64,000 nt of DNA from Miltoncostaea sp963823515 (lineage in GTDB: Bacteria > Actinomycetota > Thermoleophilia > Miltoncostaeales > Miltoncostaeaceae): the NCBI GenBank assembly GCA_963823515.1, contig CAWGMB010000019.1, positions 62,001 to 126,000 of the forward strand, in the 5' to 3' direction. This document shows positions 9,623 to 22,944 of the stretch, one piece after another. A model generated the notes under the pieces. That model was not told the DNA's origin. It was given only the letters and a program-made list of their open reading frames with translations, and did not search any database. Numbering within the stretch: the first letter of the stretch is position 1; each line of letters begins with the position of its first letter. The position numbers and the translations under genes are program-made.

Positions 9623-10522
9623 ATGACAGAGGCGCAGAACGGGAAGAGGGGCTGGCGCGAAGGCCAGGTCGGGGAGCTCATGTCGGAGTTCCTCGGCACG
9701 ATGGTGCTCATCCTCTTCGGCACGGGCGTCGTGGCGATGGCGGTCGCAGGCCTGCCGCAGTCGGGCCGCGGCGACGGCATCGTGAGCGACGCCGACTGGC
9801 TGCTCATCACGTTCGGATGGGGCATGGCCGTCGTGATGGGCGTCTACGTGGCCGGCGGGATCAGCGGGGCGCACATCAACCCGGCGGTGACCATCGCGCT
9901 CGCCGTGCGGCGCGGCTTCCCCTGGGCCAAAGTGCCCGGCTACATCGGGGCGCAGATCCTGGGGGCGTTCGTCGGCGCCGCCATCGTCTTCGCGAACTAC
10001 GCCGACGCGATCAGCGCGGCCGAGGACGCCGCCGGCGTGGGCAGCAAGGACGCGAGCACCGTCGGCATCTTCGTCACCGGCCCCGCCCAGTACTTCGACA
10101 ACTACTTGGGCCCGGTGATCAGCGAGATCACGGGGACGGCTCTGCTGATCATCATCGTCTTCGCGGTCATCGACCTGATGAACATCCCGCCCAAGGCGAA
10201 CCTCGGCGCCCTGATCATCGGCTTCGGCGTCATGGCGATCGGCATGTCGTTCGGCTCGGGCTCCGGCTACGCGATCAACCCGGCGCGCGATCTCGGTCCT
10301 CGTCTGTTCACGGCGGTCGCCGGGTGGGGCGAGGCGGCGTTCCCCGGCAACACCGGCGGCACGCTCCAGGCCTACTGGTGGGTCCCGATCGTGGCGCCCA
10401 TCATCGGCGCCGTCATCGGGGCCTTCGTCTACGACTTCTTCATCAACGACGTGCTCAAGGCCCGGCACAAGTCGGCCACCGAGGGCCTCGAGCAGCGCGG
10501 CGAAGTGGCGGAGGACGTCTGA
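9623..10522 (+). CDS. glpF: Glycerol facilitator (aquaglyceroporin)
   Basis: A 299-residue MIP-family channel for passive glycerol entry. The two half-helix NPA boxes are SGAHINPAVTIA and SGYAINPARDLGPR; the aspartate after the second NPA (NPARD) is typical of glycerol rather than water channels. Six membrane spans and a long insertion (about residues 125-150) are visible. It opens an operon of eight genes for glycerol use, and its stop overlaps the dhaK start (TGATG at 10520-10524). Confidence 0.94.
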   Translation: MTEAQNGKRGWREGQVGELMSEFLGTMVLILFGTGVVAMAVAGLPQSGRGDGIVSDADWLLITFGWGMAVVMGVYVAGGISGAHINPAVTIALAVRRGFPWAKVPGYIGAQILGAFVGAAIVFANYADAISAAEDAAGVGSKDASTVGIFVTGPAQYFDNYLGPVISEITGTALLIIIVFAVIDLMNIPPKANLGALIIGFGVMAIGMSFGSGSGYAINPARDLGPRLFTAVAGWGEAAFPGNTGGTLQAYWWVPIVAPIIGAVIGAFVYDFFINDVLKARHKSATEGLEQRGEVAEDV

Positions 10523-11523
10523 TGAAGAAGCTCATCAACGATCCGGGCGACGTCGTCGCCGAGTCCCTCGCAGGCTTCGCCGCGGCGCACCCCGACCTCG
10601 TGCGGGTCAACCACGACCCCGCATACGTGGTCCGCGCCGACGCCCCGGTGAAGGGGAAGGTGGGGATCCTGTCCGGCGGCGGCTCGGGGCACGAGCCGAT
10701 GCACGGCGGGTTCGTCGGGCGCGGGATGCTCGATGTGGCCTGCCCCGGCGAGGTCTTCACCTCGCCCACGCCGGACCAGATGCTCGAGGCCACCAAGGCG
10801 GTCGACGGCGGCGCCGGCGTGCTGCACATCGTCAAGAACTACACCGGGGACGTCCTCAACTTCGAGATGGCCGCCGACCTCGCCCGCGCGGAGGGGATCG
10901 AGGTGGAGGCCGTGATCACCAACGACGACGTCGCCGTGCAGGACAGCCTCTACACCGCGGGCCGCCGCGGGGTCGGGGTGACCGTCCTCGCCGAGAAGAT
11001 CGTCGGGGCGGCCGCGGAGGAGGGCAAGGACCTCGCGGCCGTCGCCGAGCTCTGCCGGCGGGTCAACGCCGAGGGCCGCAGCATGGGCATGGCGCTGACC
11101 TCCTGCACCGTGCCGGCCGCGGGCAAGCCCACCTTCGAGCTGGGCGAGCAGGAGATGGAGATCGGGATCGGCATCCACGGCGAGCCCGGGCGCGAGCGAC
11201 TGCCCCTGGCCCCCGCGCGCGAGGTGGTCGAGCGCCTCGCGACGCCGATCCTCGACGACCTGCCCTTCGCCTCCGGCGACCGGGTCCTGGCCTTCGTCAA
11301 CGGCATGGGCGGGACCCCGCAGATCGAGCTCTACCTCGTCTTCAACGAGCTGAAGAAGGTGCTCGACGGGCGGGGTGTCACGATCGCCCGCAACCTCGTG
11401 GGCTCGTACATCACGTCGCTCGAGATGGCCGGGTGCTCGATCACCCTGCTGCGCCTCGACGACGAGATGATCCGCCTCTGGGACGCACCGGTGCTGACGG
11501 CCGGCCTGCGGTGGGGCGAGTGA
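10522..11523 (+). CDS. dhaK: Dihydroxyacetone kinase, substrate-binding subunit DhaK
   Basis: A 333-residue subunit that binds dihydroxyacetone covalently through a histidine. It begins MKKLINDPGDVVAESLAGF. It carries GILSGGGSGHEPMHGGFVG, the substrate loop, and EIGIGIHGEPG with the hemiaminal-forming histidine. The length matches PTS-type DhaK, not the ATP-type fusion kinases. Together with DhaL and the DhaM fusion in this operon it forms a PEP-dependent kinase giving dihydroxyacetone phosphate. Confidence 0.95.
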   Translation: MKKLINDPGDVVAESLAGFAAAHPDLVRVNHDPAYVVRADAPVKGKVGILSGGGSGHEPMHGGFVGRGMLDVACPGEVFTSPTPDQMLEATKAVDGGAGVLHIVKNYTGDVLNFEMAADLARAEGIEVEAVITNDDVAVQDSLYTAGRRGVGVTVLAEKIVGAAAEEGKDLAAVAELCRRVNAEGRSMGMALTSCTVPAAGKPTFELGEQEMEIGIGIHGEPGRERLPLAPAREVVERLATPILDDLPFASGDRVLAFVNGMGGTPQIELYLVFNELKKVLDGRGVTIARNLVGSYITSLEMAGCSITLLRLDDEMIRLWDAPVLTAGLRWGE

Positions 11524-12164
11524 GCGAGGACACGCTGATCACCGTCGCGGAGCTGTCCGCGTGGCTGCGGGACTTCGCGGCGGTGATGACGCGCGAGAAG
11601 GACGCGCTGACCGCACTCGACGCGGCGATCGGCGACGGCGACCACGGCATCAACATGGACCGCGGCATGCGCGCGGTCCTCGAGAGGCTCGACGCCGGCG
11701 ATGAGCCGGCCGACGTCCCGGCGCTGATGAAGCTGGTCGGGATGGCCCTGATCTCGAAGGTCGGGGGAGCGGCGGGCCCGCTCTACGGAACCCTCTTCCT
11801 GCAATTCGGCTCGGCGGCGGGGGCCGGCGGGCTTACCCCCGAGGGCTGGGCGTCGTGCCTCGCCGCCGGCGTCGCCGGCGTGCGTGCGCGCGGCAAGGCC
11901 GAGCTCGAGGACAAGACGATGGTGGATGCGCTCCAGCCGGCCGCCGACGCGGTCAGCGCGGCGCTCGCGGGGGGCGCGTCCTTCGCGGATGCGATCGCCC
12001 GGGGCGCCGACGCGGCCCAAGAGGGTGCCCGGGCCACCATCCCGCTGGTCGCCCGCAAGGGACGCGCCAGCTACCTCGGAGAGCGCAGCGCCGGGCACCA
12101 GGACCCGGGTGCCACATCGAGTGCCCACCTCGTGCGGTGCGCCGCGCGCACGTGGGCCGGATAG
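11520..12164 (+). CDS. dhaL: Dihydroxyacetone kinase, ADP-binding subunit DhaL
   Basis: A 214-residue all-helical subunit holding ADP and magnesium, which is rephosphorylated by DhaM. The nucleotide site AAIGDGDHGINMDRGM is clear near residue 40, and GGAAGPLYGTLFLQF and DKTMVDALQPA follow the family. GTG 11520 overlaps the dhaK stop by four bases (GTGA). The DhaM partner is encoded 5.6 kb downstream in the same operon, so all three PTS-kinase subunits are present. Confidence 0.94.
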   Translation: MSEDTLITVAELSAWLRDFAAVMTREKDALTALDAAIGDGDHGINMDRGMRAVLERLDAGDEPADVPALMKLVGMALISKVGGAAGPLYGTLFLQFGSAAGAGGLTPEGWASCLAAGVAGVRARGKAELEDKTMVDALQPAADAVSAALAGGASFADAIARGADAAQEGARATIPLVARKGRASYLGERSAGHQDPGATSSAHLVRCAARTWAG

Positions 12165-12183
12165 CGACGGATCGGAGAACGAC

Positions 12184-13694
<1,511 letters not shown>

Positions 13695-13698
<4 letters not shown>

Positions 13699-15269
13699 CC
13701 GACCACCAATGTGACGTACTGGTCATCGGCGGCGGCGCGACCGGCCTCGGGGTCGTTCGCGACGCCGCCGTGCGGGGCTACCGCACCATCCTGGTCGAGC
13801 GCGTCGACCTCGGGCAGGGCACGACCGGCCGCTTCCACGGGCTCCTCCACTCCGGCGGCCGCTACGTCATCTCCGACGAGGGCTCGGCGACGGAGTGCGC
13901 CGAGGAGAGCGCCATCGTGAAGCGGATCGCCGCCGAGGCGGTCGAGGACACGGGCGGGCTGTTCGTCACCACCCCGGCCGACGACCCGGACTACGCCGAC
14001 CGCTTCCTGGCCGGCTGCCGCAAGACCGGGGTCGCGGTGCAGGAGATCCCCGCCGCCGAGGCCCTGCGGCGCGAGCCGCGGCTCAACCCGGGCATCTCGC
14101 GGGCGTTCGAGGTGCAGGACGCCGCCGTCAACGCCTGGAAGCTCCTGTGGGGCAATGCCCGCTCGGCCCAGGAGCACGGCGCGACGATCCTCCCGTACCA
14201 CTGGGTCACCGAGGTGATGCGCGAGGGCGACCGGGTCGTCGGCGTCACGGCCCACGACAACCGCTCCGGCGAGATCGTGCGCATCGAGGCATCCTTCGTG
14301 ATCAACGCCGGCGGCGTCTGGGCCGGAGAGATCGCCGACATGGCCGCCTGCCCCGGCGTCACGGTGGTCCCCGGCAAGGGGATCATGATCGCGATGAACC
14401 ACCGGCTCGTGCGCACGGTGATCAACCGCTGCGAGCAGCCGGGCGACGGCGACATCCTCGTCCCCATCCGCACCGTCTGCGTCATCGGCACCACCGACGT
14501 GAAGGCCGACAGTCCCGACGACCTCGACATCGGCCGCGACGAGGTGCAGCAGATGCTCGACGCGGGCGAGGTGATCGTCCCCGGCTTCCGCCAGGCGCGC
14601 GCGCTGCACGCCTGGACCGGCGCGCGGCCCCTCTTCAAAGACGAGCGGGCGGGCGAGGGCGGCGAGGACACGCGCCACATGAGCCGCGGTCTCGCCCTCG
14701 TCGACCACCTGCGCCGCGACGGCGTGAGCGGCTTCCTCACCATCACGGGCGGCAAGCTGACCACGTACCGCCTGATGGCCGAGACCGTGGTCAACGCGAT
14801 GGTGGAGCAGATGGGCGACATCCGCCCCTGCACCACCGCGTCCGAGGTCCTCCCCGGCTCGGAGGACGGCCGCAACTACTGGCTCGGATCGCGCCTCGCG
14901 GCCCAGGAGGAGAACCTCCACGACGACCAACTGGTGTGCGAGTGCGAGCTGATGCCGCGACGGCGCCTGATCGAGGCCGCCCGGCGGAGGCCGGGCATGA
15001 CCCTCGACGACGTGCGCCGTGTCCTGCGCCTGGGGATGGGGCCGTGCCAGGGTGGCTTCTGCACCTATCGGGCCACCGGGATCCTCCACGGCATGGGGGA
15101 CGCCGAGACCGAGCGCGCCGACGAGCTGCTGCTCACATTCCTCCAGCACCGCTGGCTCGGCCTGGAGCCGATCCTCTACGGCGACCAGATGCGCCAGGCG
15201 TGCCTCGACGACTGGATCTTCCAGGGGACGCTGGACGTCGAGCACCTGCCTGTGACCGCGCCCACGTGA
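13695..15269 (+). CDS. glpA: Anaerobic-type glycerol-3-phosphate dehydrogenase, large subunit GlpA (apparent ATA start)
   Basis: A 524-residue FAD enzyme oxidising glycerol-3-phosphate to dihydroxyacetone phosphate. The N-terminus ITDHQCDVLVIGGGATGLGV holds the FAD loop, and GRFHGLLHSGGRYV follows. The C-terminal BFD-like domain has cysteines in CECELMPRR and GMGPCQGGFC, which fits GlpA rather than aerobic GlpD. The family start would be 'M-T-D-H', but the codon is ATA (13695), six bases after AAGGAGGA and overlapping the glpK TAA as ATAA instead of the usual ATGA. The next in-frame start lies beyond the FAD loop. Either ATA is used or one base (G to A) has changed. GlpB and GlpC follow in overlap. 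Confidence 0.9.
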
Positions 15270-16525
15270 CCCGCGTCGTCGTGATCGGCGCGGGACTCGC
15301 GGGGCTCGTCGCGGCGCTGCGCCTCGCCGAGGGCGGCGCCCGCGTCACCGTCGTGGCCAAGGGCGCCGGCAGTCTGCACCTCTCGCCGGCCGTGATCGAC
15401 GTGCTCGGGTATGCGCCCGGGAGCGTCAACTCGCCACGCGACGCCATGGAGGACTTCCTCGCCGCGCGCCCCGGTCACCCCTACGCCCACCTCGGCGGTG
15501 GCGCGATCGAGGACGCCCTCGCCTGGTTCACCGAGCGGGTGCCGGACATGGGCTACCGCGGCGACGGGCCCCGCAACCTCCTGCTGCCGAGCGCGGTCGG
15601 CGTCCCCCGCCCCACCGCCCTCGCCCCGGCGTCGATGCGCGGGGGCGACGTGCGCGCCGGGGGCCGCTTCGTGGCGGTCGGCCTGACCGCGCTGAAGGAC
15701 TTCTTCCCCCGCCTGCTGGCCGAGAACCTGGGCCGCGCCGAGCTCCCGGGCGGGGCGCGGGCGCAGGCGCGCCACGCCGAGGTCTCGGTGGCCGCGCGGC
15801 CGGGGGAGGCCGACGTGAGCGGGCCTGTCTACGCCCGCGCGCTCGACGAGCGGCCGGCGCTGCGCGTCCTGCTCGGCGACGCGCTGCGCGCGGTCGTGGA
15901 GGATGGCGAGACGGTGCTCATGCCCGCCGTGCTGGGCCTGGCGCGCGCGCCCGAGGTGTGGGAGCAGGTGCGCGAACGCGCCGGCGCACCCGTCGCCGAG
16001 GTGCCCACGGTCCCGCCCTCGGTCGCCGGGATGCGCCTGCAGCACGAGCTGACGGCGGCCGTGGCGGCGGCGGGCGGGCGCATCGTGATGGGCCCGCCCG
16101 CCGTGGGCTGCACCGGCGCCGGGGGCCGCATCACCGAGGTGCTCGTGCGCGACGCGGCGCGCACGCGGGGCATCCCGGCCGACGCCGTCGTGCTCGCCAC
16201 CGGCGGCTTCGCGGCCGGCGGCCTCGAGCTCGACTCGCACGGCGGACTGCACGAGACCGTCCTCGATCTGCCGGTGAGCGGTCCGCCGGGGGGGATGGAG
16301 CCGCTGAGCACGCGCCATCTCGACCACCAGCCGCTGATGGCGTCCGGGGTCGCGGTGGACCCGCACCTACGGCCCCTCGGGCCGGACGGGGCGGTCGTGT
16401 GGGCGAACCTGCGCGCGGCCGGCTCCATCGTGGCCGGCGCGGAGCCGTGGCGCGAGAAGTCCGGCGAGGGCATCGCCATCGCCGGGGGATACCGGGCGGC
16501 CGGCGCAATCCTGGAGGAGACATGA
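15266..16525 (+). CDS. glpB: Anaerobic glycerol-3-phosphate dehydrogenase subunit B
   Basis: A 419-residue flavoprotein that bridges GlpA and the iron-sulfur subunit GlpC. It begins TRVVVIGAGLAGLVAALRLA, a dinucleotide-binding fold, and ends with GEGIAIAGGYRAAGAILEE, the closing flavin motif. GTG 15266 overlaps the glpA stop (GTGA) and its own stop overlaps the glpC start (ATGA). Similarity is to the GlpB part of the E. coli GlpABC complex. Confidence 0.9.
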   Translation: MTRVVVIGAGLAGLVAALRLAEGGARVTVVAKGAGSLHLSPAVIDVLGYAPGSVNSPRDAMEDFLAARPGHPYAHLGGGAIEDALAWFTERVPDMGYRGDGPRNLLLPSAVGVPRPTALAPASMRGGDVRAGGRFVAVGLTALKDFFPRLLAENLGRAELPGGARAQARHAEVSVAARPGEADVSGPVYARALDERPALRVLLGDALRAVVEDGETVLMPAVLGLARAPEVWEQVRERAGAPVAEVPTVPPSVAGMRLQHELTAAVAAAGGRIVMGPPAVGCTGAGGRITEVLVRDAARTRGIPADAVVLATGGFAAGGLELDSHGGLHETVLDLPVSGPPGGMEPLSTRHLDHQPLMASGVAVDPHLRPLGPDGAVVWANLRAAGSIVAGAEPWREKSGEGIAIAGGYRAAGAILEET

Positions 16526-17751
16526 CCCACCAGCTGAACGAGCTGATGCGCGACTCGCTCGACCATTGCGTCAAGTGCACGATCTGCGAGACCTACTGCC
16601 CGGTGGCGGCCGCGACCCCGCTCTTCCCCGGGCCCAAGTACGTCGGCCCGCAGGCCGAGCGATACCGGGGCGCCGACGCGACGGCGGACGACTCGCTCGA
16701 CTACTGCTCGAGCTGCGGCATCTGCACCCAGGTCTGCCCCCAGGGCGTGAAGATCGCCGAGATCAACTCGCAGGCCAAGGCCGAGCTGGCCCAGGAGCGC
16801 GGCGTCTCGCTGCGCGACAGGCTGATCGCGCGGCCGACCCTGGCCGGGTGGATGGGTGCCCCGGTGTGGCCGATCGCCAATTGGACGACATCGTTCGGAC
16901 CCTTCCGGCTCCTGCTGGAGAAGGCCCTGCGCATCCACCGCAGGGCTCCGATGCCCCGGTGGGCGGGGCGGACCTTCCAGAGCCGCACCCGCGGGCGGCG
17001 CCGTGCGCCCGACCCGGCCGCGCCGCAGCGCCAGGTGGTCTTCTTCCACGGCTGCGCCGCCAACTTCTACGAGCCGGACACCGGGGCGAAGGCGATCGCC
17101 GTGCTCGAGCACAACGGGCTCGAGGTGATCGTCCCCAAGCAGGGCTGCTGCGGCCTGCCGCTGCAGAGCAACGGCCAGTACGACGCCGCCCGCGGCTACG
17201 TGCGTCGTCTCGCCGCCCGGCTCGCGCCCTACGCACGGGCCGGCCACGACATCGTGGCCACCTCCACCAGCTGCGGGCTCATGCTCAAGCGGGAGGCCCA
17301 CGAGATCCTGGGCGTGGACGACGACGACCTGAAGGTGGTCTCGGAGCGCCTCTACGACATCTGCGAGTACCTCGTGATGCTCGACGAGCGCGGCGAGCTG
17401 CGCCGGGACATGCGCGAGGTGGACATGGAGGTGCCCTACCACGCGCCCTGCCAGCAGCGCGGCCACGGGATCGGCACGCCGGCGATGGACCTGATGGGCA
17501 TGGTCCCGGGCCTGCGCGCGCACCAGGTGGACGCGGTCTGCTGCGGCGTGGCGGGCACCTACGGGCTGAAGGCCGAGAAGTACGACATCGCGATGGAGGT
17601 GGGACGCTCCCTCTTCGACCAGGTGCGCGCCTCGGGGGCTGCCCTGTCGGTCTGCGACTCGGAGACCTGCCGCTGGCAGATCACGGCCGCCACCGACCGT
17701 CCCTCGGTGCACCCCGTGGAGATCCTCCACCGGGCCTATGGGCTGAGCTGA
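16522..17751 (+). CDS. glpC: Anaerobic glycerol-3-phosphate dehydrogenase, iron-sulfur subunit C
   Basis: A 409-residue membrane-anchoring electron-transfer subunit passing electrons from GlpAB to quinone. Two [4Fe-4S] motifs are visible (CVKCTICETYCP and CSSCGICTQVCP). Two cysteine-rich CCG-type domains follow (GCCGLPLQSNG and VCCGVAGTYGLK), plus SCGLML and CDSETCRW. The start ATG 16522 overlaps glpB. GlpC completes a respiratory G3P dehydrogenase, so electrons from glycerol probably reach menaquinone even at low oxygen. Confidence 0.93.
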   Translation: MTHQLNELMRDSLDHCVKCTICETYCPVAAATPLFPGPKYVGPQAERYRGADATADDSLDYCSSCGICTQVCPQGVKIAEINSQAKAELAQERGVSLRDRLIARPTLAGWMGAPVWPIANWTTSFGPFRLLLEKALRIHRRAPMPRWAGRTFQSRTRGRRRAPDPAAPQRQVVFFHGCAANFYEPDTGAKAIAVLEHNGLEVIVPKQGCCGLPLQSNGQYDAARGYVRRLAARLAPYARAGHDIVATSTSCGLMLKREAHEILGVDDDDLKVVSERLYDICEYLVMLDERGELRRDMREVDMEVPYHAPCQQRGHGIGTPAMDLMGMVPGLRAHQVDAVCCGVAGTYGLKAEKYDIAMEVGRSLFDQVRASGAALSVCDSETCRWQITAATDRPSVHPVEILHRAYGLS

Positions 17752-17755
17752 CACC

Positions 17756-20256
<2,501 letters not shown>

Positions 20257-20260
<4 letters not shown>

Positions 20261-21270
20261 GCGGAGGGGTCCTCATCACCGGCGGCAGCGGATTCGTGGG
20301 CCGCGCCGTGCTCGACCGGCTGATCGCGCGGGGCCGCACGGTCCGGGCGCTGACGCGCTCCGACGCCTCCGCCGCCGCCCTCGCGAGCGCCGGCGCCGAT
20401 CCGGTGCGGGGTGATCTGGCCGACCCCGCCTCGCTCGAGCGGGCGATGGCCGGCTGCGAGGTCGTCTACCACGTGGCGGGGCTGAACGGCTTCTGCCTGC
20501 CCGACCCCGGGGCGTTGACGGTCGCGAACGTCGAGGGGACCCGCGCCGTCGTGCGCGCCGCGGGCGCGGCCGGCGTGCGGCGCGTCGTCTACACCTCGTC
20601 GGCCGCGACCCTCGGGGAGGCGCGCGGCACGATCGGCAGCGAATCGTCGCCGCACCGCGGCAGCTTCCTCTCGCACTACGAGCGCTCGAAGTACGAAGCC
20701 GAGCGCGTCGCCTTCGCAACGGCTGCCGAGGCCGGAGTGGAACTCGTGAGCGTCAACCCGTCGTCGGTGCAGGGGCCGGGGCGCACGCGGGGCACGGCGA
20801 AGATCCTGATCGATGCGCTCAACGGGAGGCTGAAGCTGATCGTCGACTCGCGGATGTCGATCGTGGACGTGGGCGACTGCGCCGAGGGGCATCTGCTGGC
20901 CGAGGAACGCGGCGCGCCCGGCGAGCGTTACGTCCTCTCGGGGGTCACGCTGACGGTCGCCGAGGCCGTGGCGCTCCTCGGCCGGATCTCCGGGCGCGAC
21001 GAGCACCCGCGACGGCTGCCCGCGCCGGTGGCCGTGGCGATGGCGACCGGCGCCGAGCTGCTCGGCCGCGCGCGCGGGCGGCGGCCCTCCATCTGCCGGG
21101 AGATGATCCGGACGATCCTGCACGGGCACGCCTACGACGGCTCGCGGGCCACCAGGGAGCTCGGCCTCGTCTACGCGCCGATCGAGGAGTCGCTGAGGCG
21201 GACGGTGGAGTGGTACGTCGCCGAGGGCCTGGTCACGCGGCCCCTTCCGGGGGTCCGGGCGCCCACCTGA
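20257..21270 (+). CDS. NAD-dependent epimerase/dehydratase, extended SDR
   Basis: A 337-residue extended short-chain dehydrogenase. The N-terminal nucleotide loop is ITGGSGFVGRAV, the catalytic YxxxK is in YERSKYEAE, and a serine pair lies in VVYTSSAATLGE. It resembles dihydroflavonol-reductase-like and hopanoid-associated (HpnA) sugar epimerases. GTG 20257 overlaps the stop of the PTS fusion, so it is in the glycerol operon by position, though no link to glycerol is known. The substrate cannot be assigned. Confidence 0.85.
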
Positions 21271-21807
21271 GCCGGGGGACGCCGCCGGGCCGGACGATCG
21301 CGGGGGCGGCGGCTCCGGCGGCGGCGCGCCGCGGGAGGGGCCGTGGAGCCACCGCCCCTCCCGGAACCACCGCCGCATGGTCGCGACGCTGGGTGGGCGG
21401 GCCGGACCCACCGCCGCGCGCGCCCGCAGCCGGCCGATGACCGCACCGGGGCGCTCGCCGGAGGCGAAGCAGGCCTCGGCCTCCTCGCGCAGGGACGCCC
21501 AGGAGTAGGACCCCGGCTGCTCCCGGGCGGGGAGCCCGGAGACCAACCGGGCACGGTGCAGATCGATCGCACGGGCGCGGCGTGCAGTGAGGCACCCGGC
21601 GGCGCGCCACACGTGGAACAGGCTGGCGGAGAAGTCCCGCCCGGCACGCCGGGCGAGGAACTCGGGAGACCGGTGCGCCGCGCAGAGCCAGACGCTCACC
21701 CCGCCGGGGAGATGGAACTCTGCACGCGCGCCCCGGCCCGGCCCACCACAGATCGCGCACGCGGGCAGACTCCCCAGCCTCTCGCCCTTGTAGAAGCTCT
21801 TGACCAT
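21271..21807 (-). CDS. Zinc-finger-like protein with C-terminal helix-turn-helix-like segment; 3' end unclear
   Basis: The minus strand from ATG 21807 encodes MVKSFYKGERLGSLPACAIC, a Cys-x2-Cys that pairs about 20 residues later with WLCAAH. Then come GRDFSASLFHVWRAAGCLTA, an arginine-rich helix, and SVATMRRWFREGRWLHG, which looks like a DNA-binding or wing segment. The codon pattern and two-part layout look like a true gene of a family I believe is frequent in Thermoleophilia. However, the frame has no stop until 19573, deep in the opposite strand of the epimerase and PTS genes. The right-hand boundary is sure; the end given here is only where the opposing gene begins. The stop has probably been lost or shifted by an indel. 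Confidence 0.45.
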
Positions 21808-21887
21808 GGACCGACGCTGACAGCGATCCCCGTTGACGGGGCGCCAGGGGAGGGTCGAATCGGGTGCCCCTCCGTGCCGTTGGGGGA

Positions 21888-21920
21888 TCCAATTGGACGA
21901 CGCGTCGTCGTCCAATTGCA
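21888..21920. repeat. Paired TCCAATTGGA palindromes (pair C), inverted repeat upstream of the zinc-finger frame
   Basis: TCCAATTGGA at 21888-21897 and TCCAATTGCA at 21911-21920, 23 bases start to start. The pair is nested in a perfect 12-bp inverted repeat (21891-21902 with 21906-21917, 3-base spacer). It lies 81 bases upstream of ATG 21807 on the minus strand. The same arrangement with the same period occurs twice near 40.2 kb. Confidence 0.75.
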
Positions 21921-21942
21921 CGACCAACCGCGACCAGCCCCG

Positions 21943-22944
21943 TCACCCACCCCTCTCCGGCGAACCCTCCCCCCGCCCGAGCGCGCCGCGGTAGTAGGCA
22001 CGCGCGGCCATAACCCGCCCGACCCGCTCCAGCTCGTCGTCGAGGAACTCCTCCCGGTTGCGCGTCTCCCCGAGCGCGACCCCGGTGAAGTAGAGCGACG
22101 CGAACACCCCGAGGGTCGTGGCCACGCGTACCAGCGCCTCGCTGACGATGATCTCCCTGCCCGAGACGCTCACCGAGAAGAGGACGTGCGGGTCCTGGCC
22201 GATCCACTCGGCCGTGAGGGCGCGGTCGACGATCAGGAGCCCGAAGAGCAGGAAGGCCGCCGTCACGGCCAGCCCGACCGCGACGACCCGGATGGCCAGG
22301 GAGACGAACAGGGCCACCGCCAGGTTGACCCGCTCACGTCGCTCGAGTGGCGGGAAGCTCGGCGTCACGCCCGCGTCCAGCAGGGCGGCGGCCGGAGTGG
22401 TCCGGGCCGCCGCCTCGAGCTCGGGGCCGGGCTCCCAGGCCGCGAGGGCGTCCCGCTCGCGCCGCAGCCCGGCAACCAGGATCACGGCCGAGAGAATCCC
22501 GAGGCCGATCAGCACGGCGCCGTAGCGCCAGCCCTCCAGGCGCCCGAAGGCGCGCCAGGTCTCGGTGGCCAGGGAGAGGAAGAGCAGCACCGCGAGCAGG
22601 GGCGGCAGGGCGCGGACGGCCACCGAGGCGGTCGTGCGCAGCCCCTCGAGCGCGGCCCGGCCCTGGTGGACGAAGAGCGCCAGCACGCCGAGGTCGACGA
22701 GCAGGTAGCTGAGCGCCGCCGCGAGGGCCGGGATCGCGAGGGCGACGAGGACGCCGACCCACCAGCGCACGTCCAGCACCGGCACGAGGATCCCGAGAGC
22801 GATCCATGCGACGATCACCGCCGGGCGCCTCCAGCGCCGGATGCTGTCGCCCATCCGGTCCTCGACCGTCAGGTGGGGCAGGCCGCTCCGCCGGAAGAAG
22901 GCCTCCACCGCGGCGAGGCCCGGGCGGGGGGCGGGCGCGCTCAC
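21943..22944 (-). CDS. Integral membrane protein of unknown function
   Basis: A 333-residue membrane protein with a soluble N-terminus (residues 1-45, VEAFFRRSGLPHLTVEDRMG). About seven hydrophobic helices follow, including PAVIVAWIALGILVPVLDV and VVAVGLAVTAAFLLFGLLIV. I do not recognise the family. GTG 22944 overlaps the stop of the phosphoesterase gene (GTGA), so the two are cotranscribed. A soluble loop (about 160-205) is rich in charged residues. The C-terminus carries EEFLDDELERVGRVMAARAY, a probable amphipathic helix. Confidence 0.75.
   Translation of the reverse strand: MSAPAPRPGLAAVEAFFRRSGLPHLTVEDRMGDSIRRWRRPAVIVAWIALGILVPVLDVRWWVGVLVALAIPALAAALSYLLVDLGVLALFVHQGRAALEGLRTTASVAVRALPPLLAVLLFLSLATETWRAFGRLEGWRYGAVLIGLGILSAVILVAGLRRERDALAAWEPGPELEAAARTTPAAALLDAGVTPSFPPLERRERVNLAVALFVSLAIRVVAVGLAVTAAFLLFGLLIVDRALTAEWIGQDPHVLFSVSVSGREIIVSEALVRVATTLGVFASLYFTGVALGETRNREEFLDDELERVGRVMAARAYYRGALGRGEGSPERGG

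Noticed and set aside
16876..16886. GCCAATTGGAC inside glpC, similar to the intergenic palindrome
   Set aside because: It encodes conserved residues, is unpaired at 23 bp, and lacks the first T; most likely chance.
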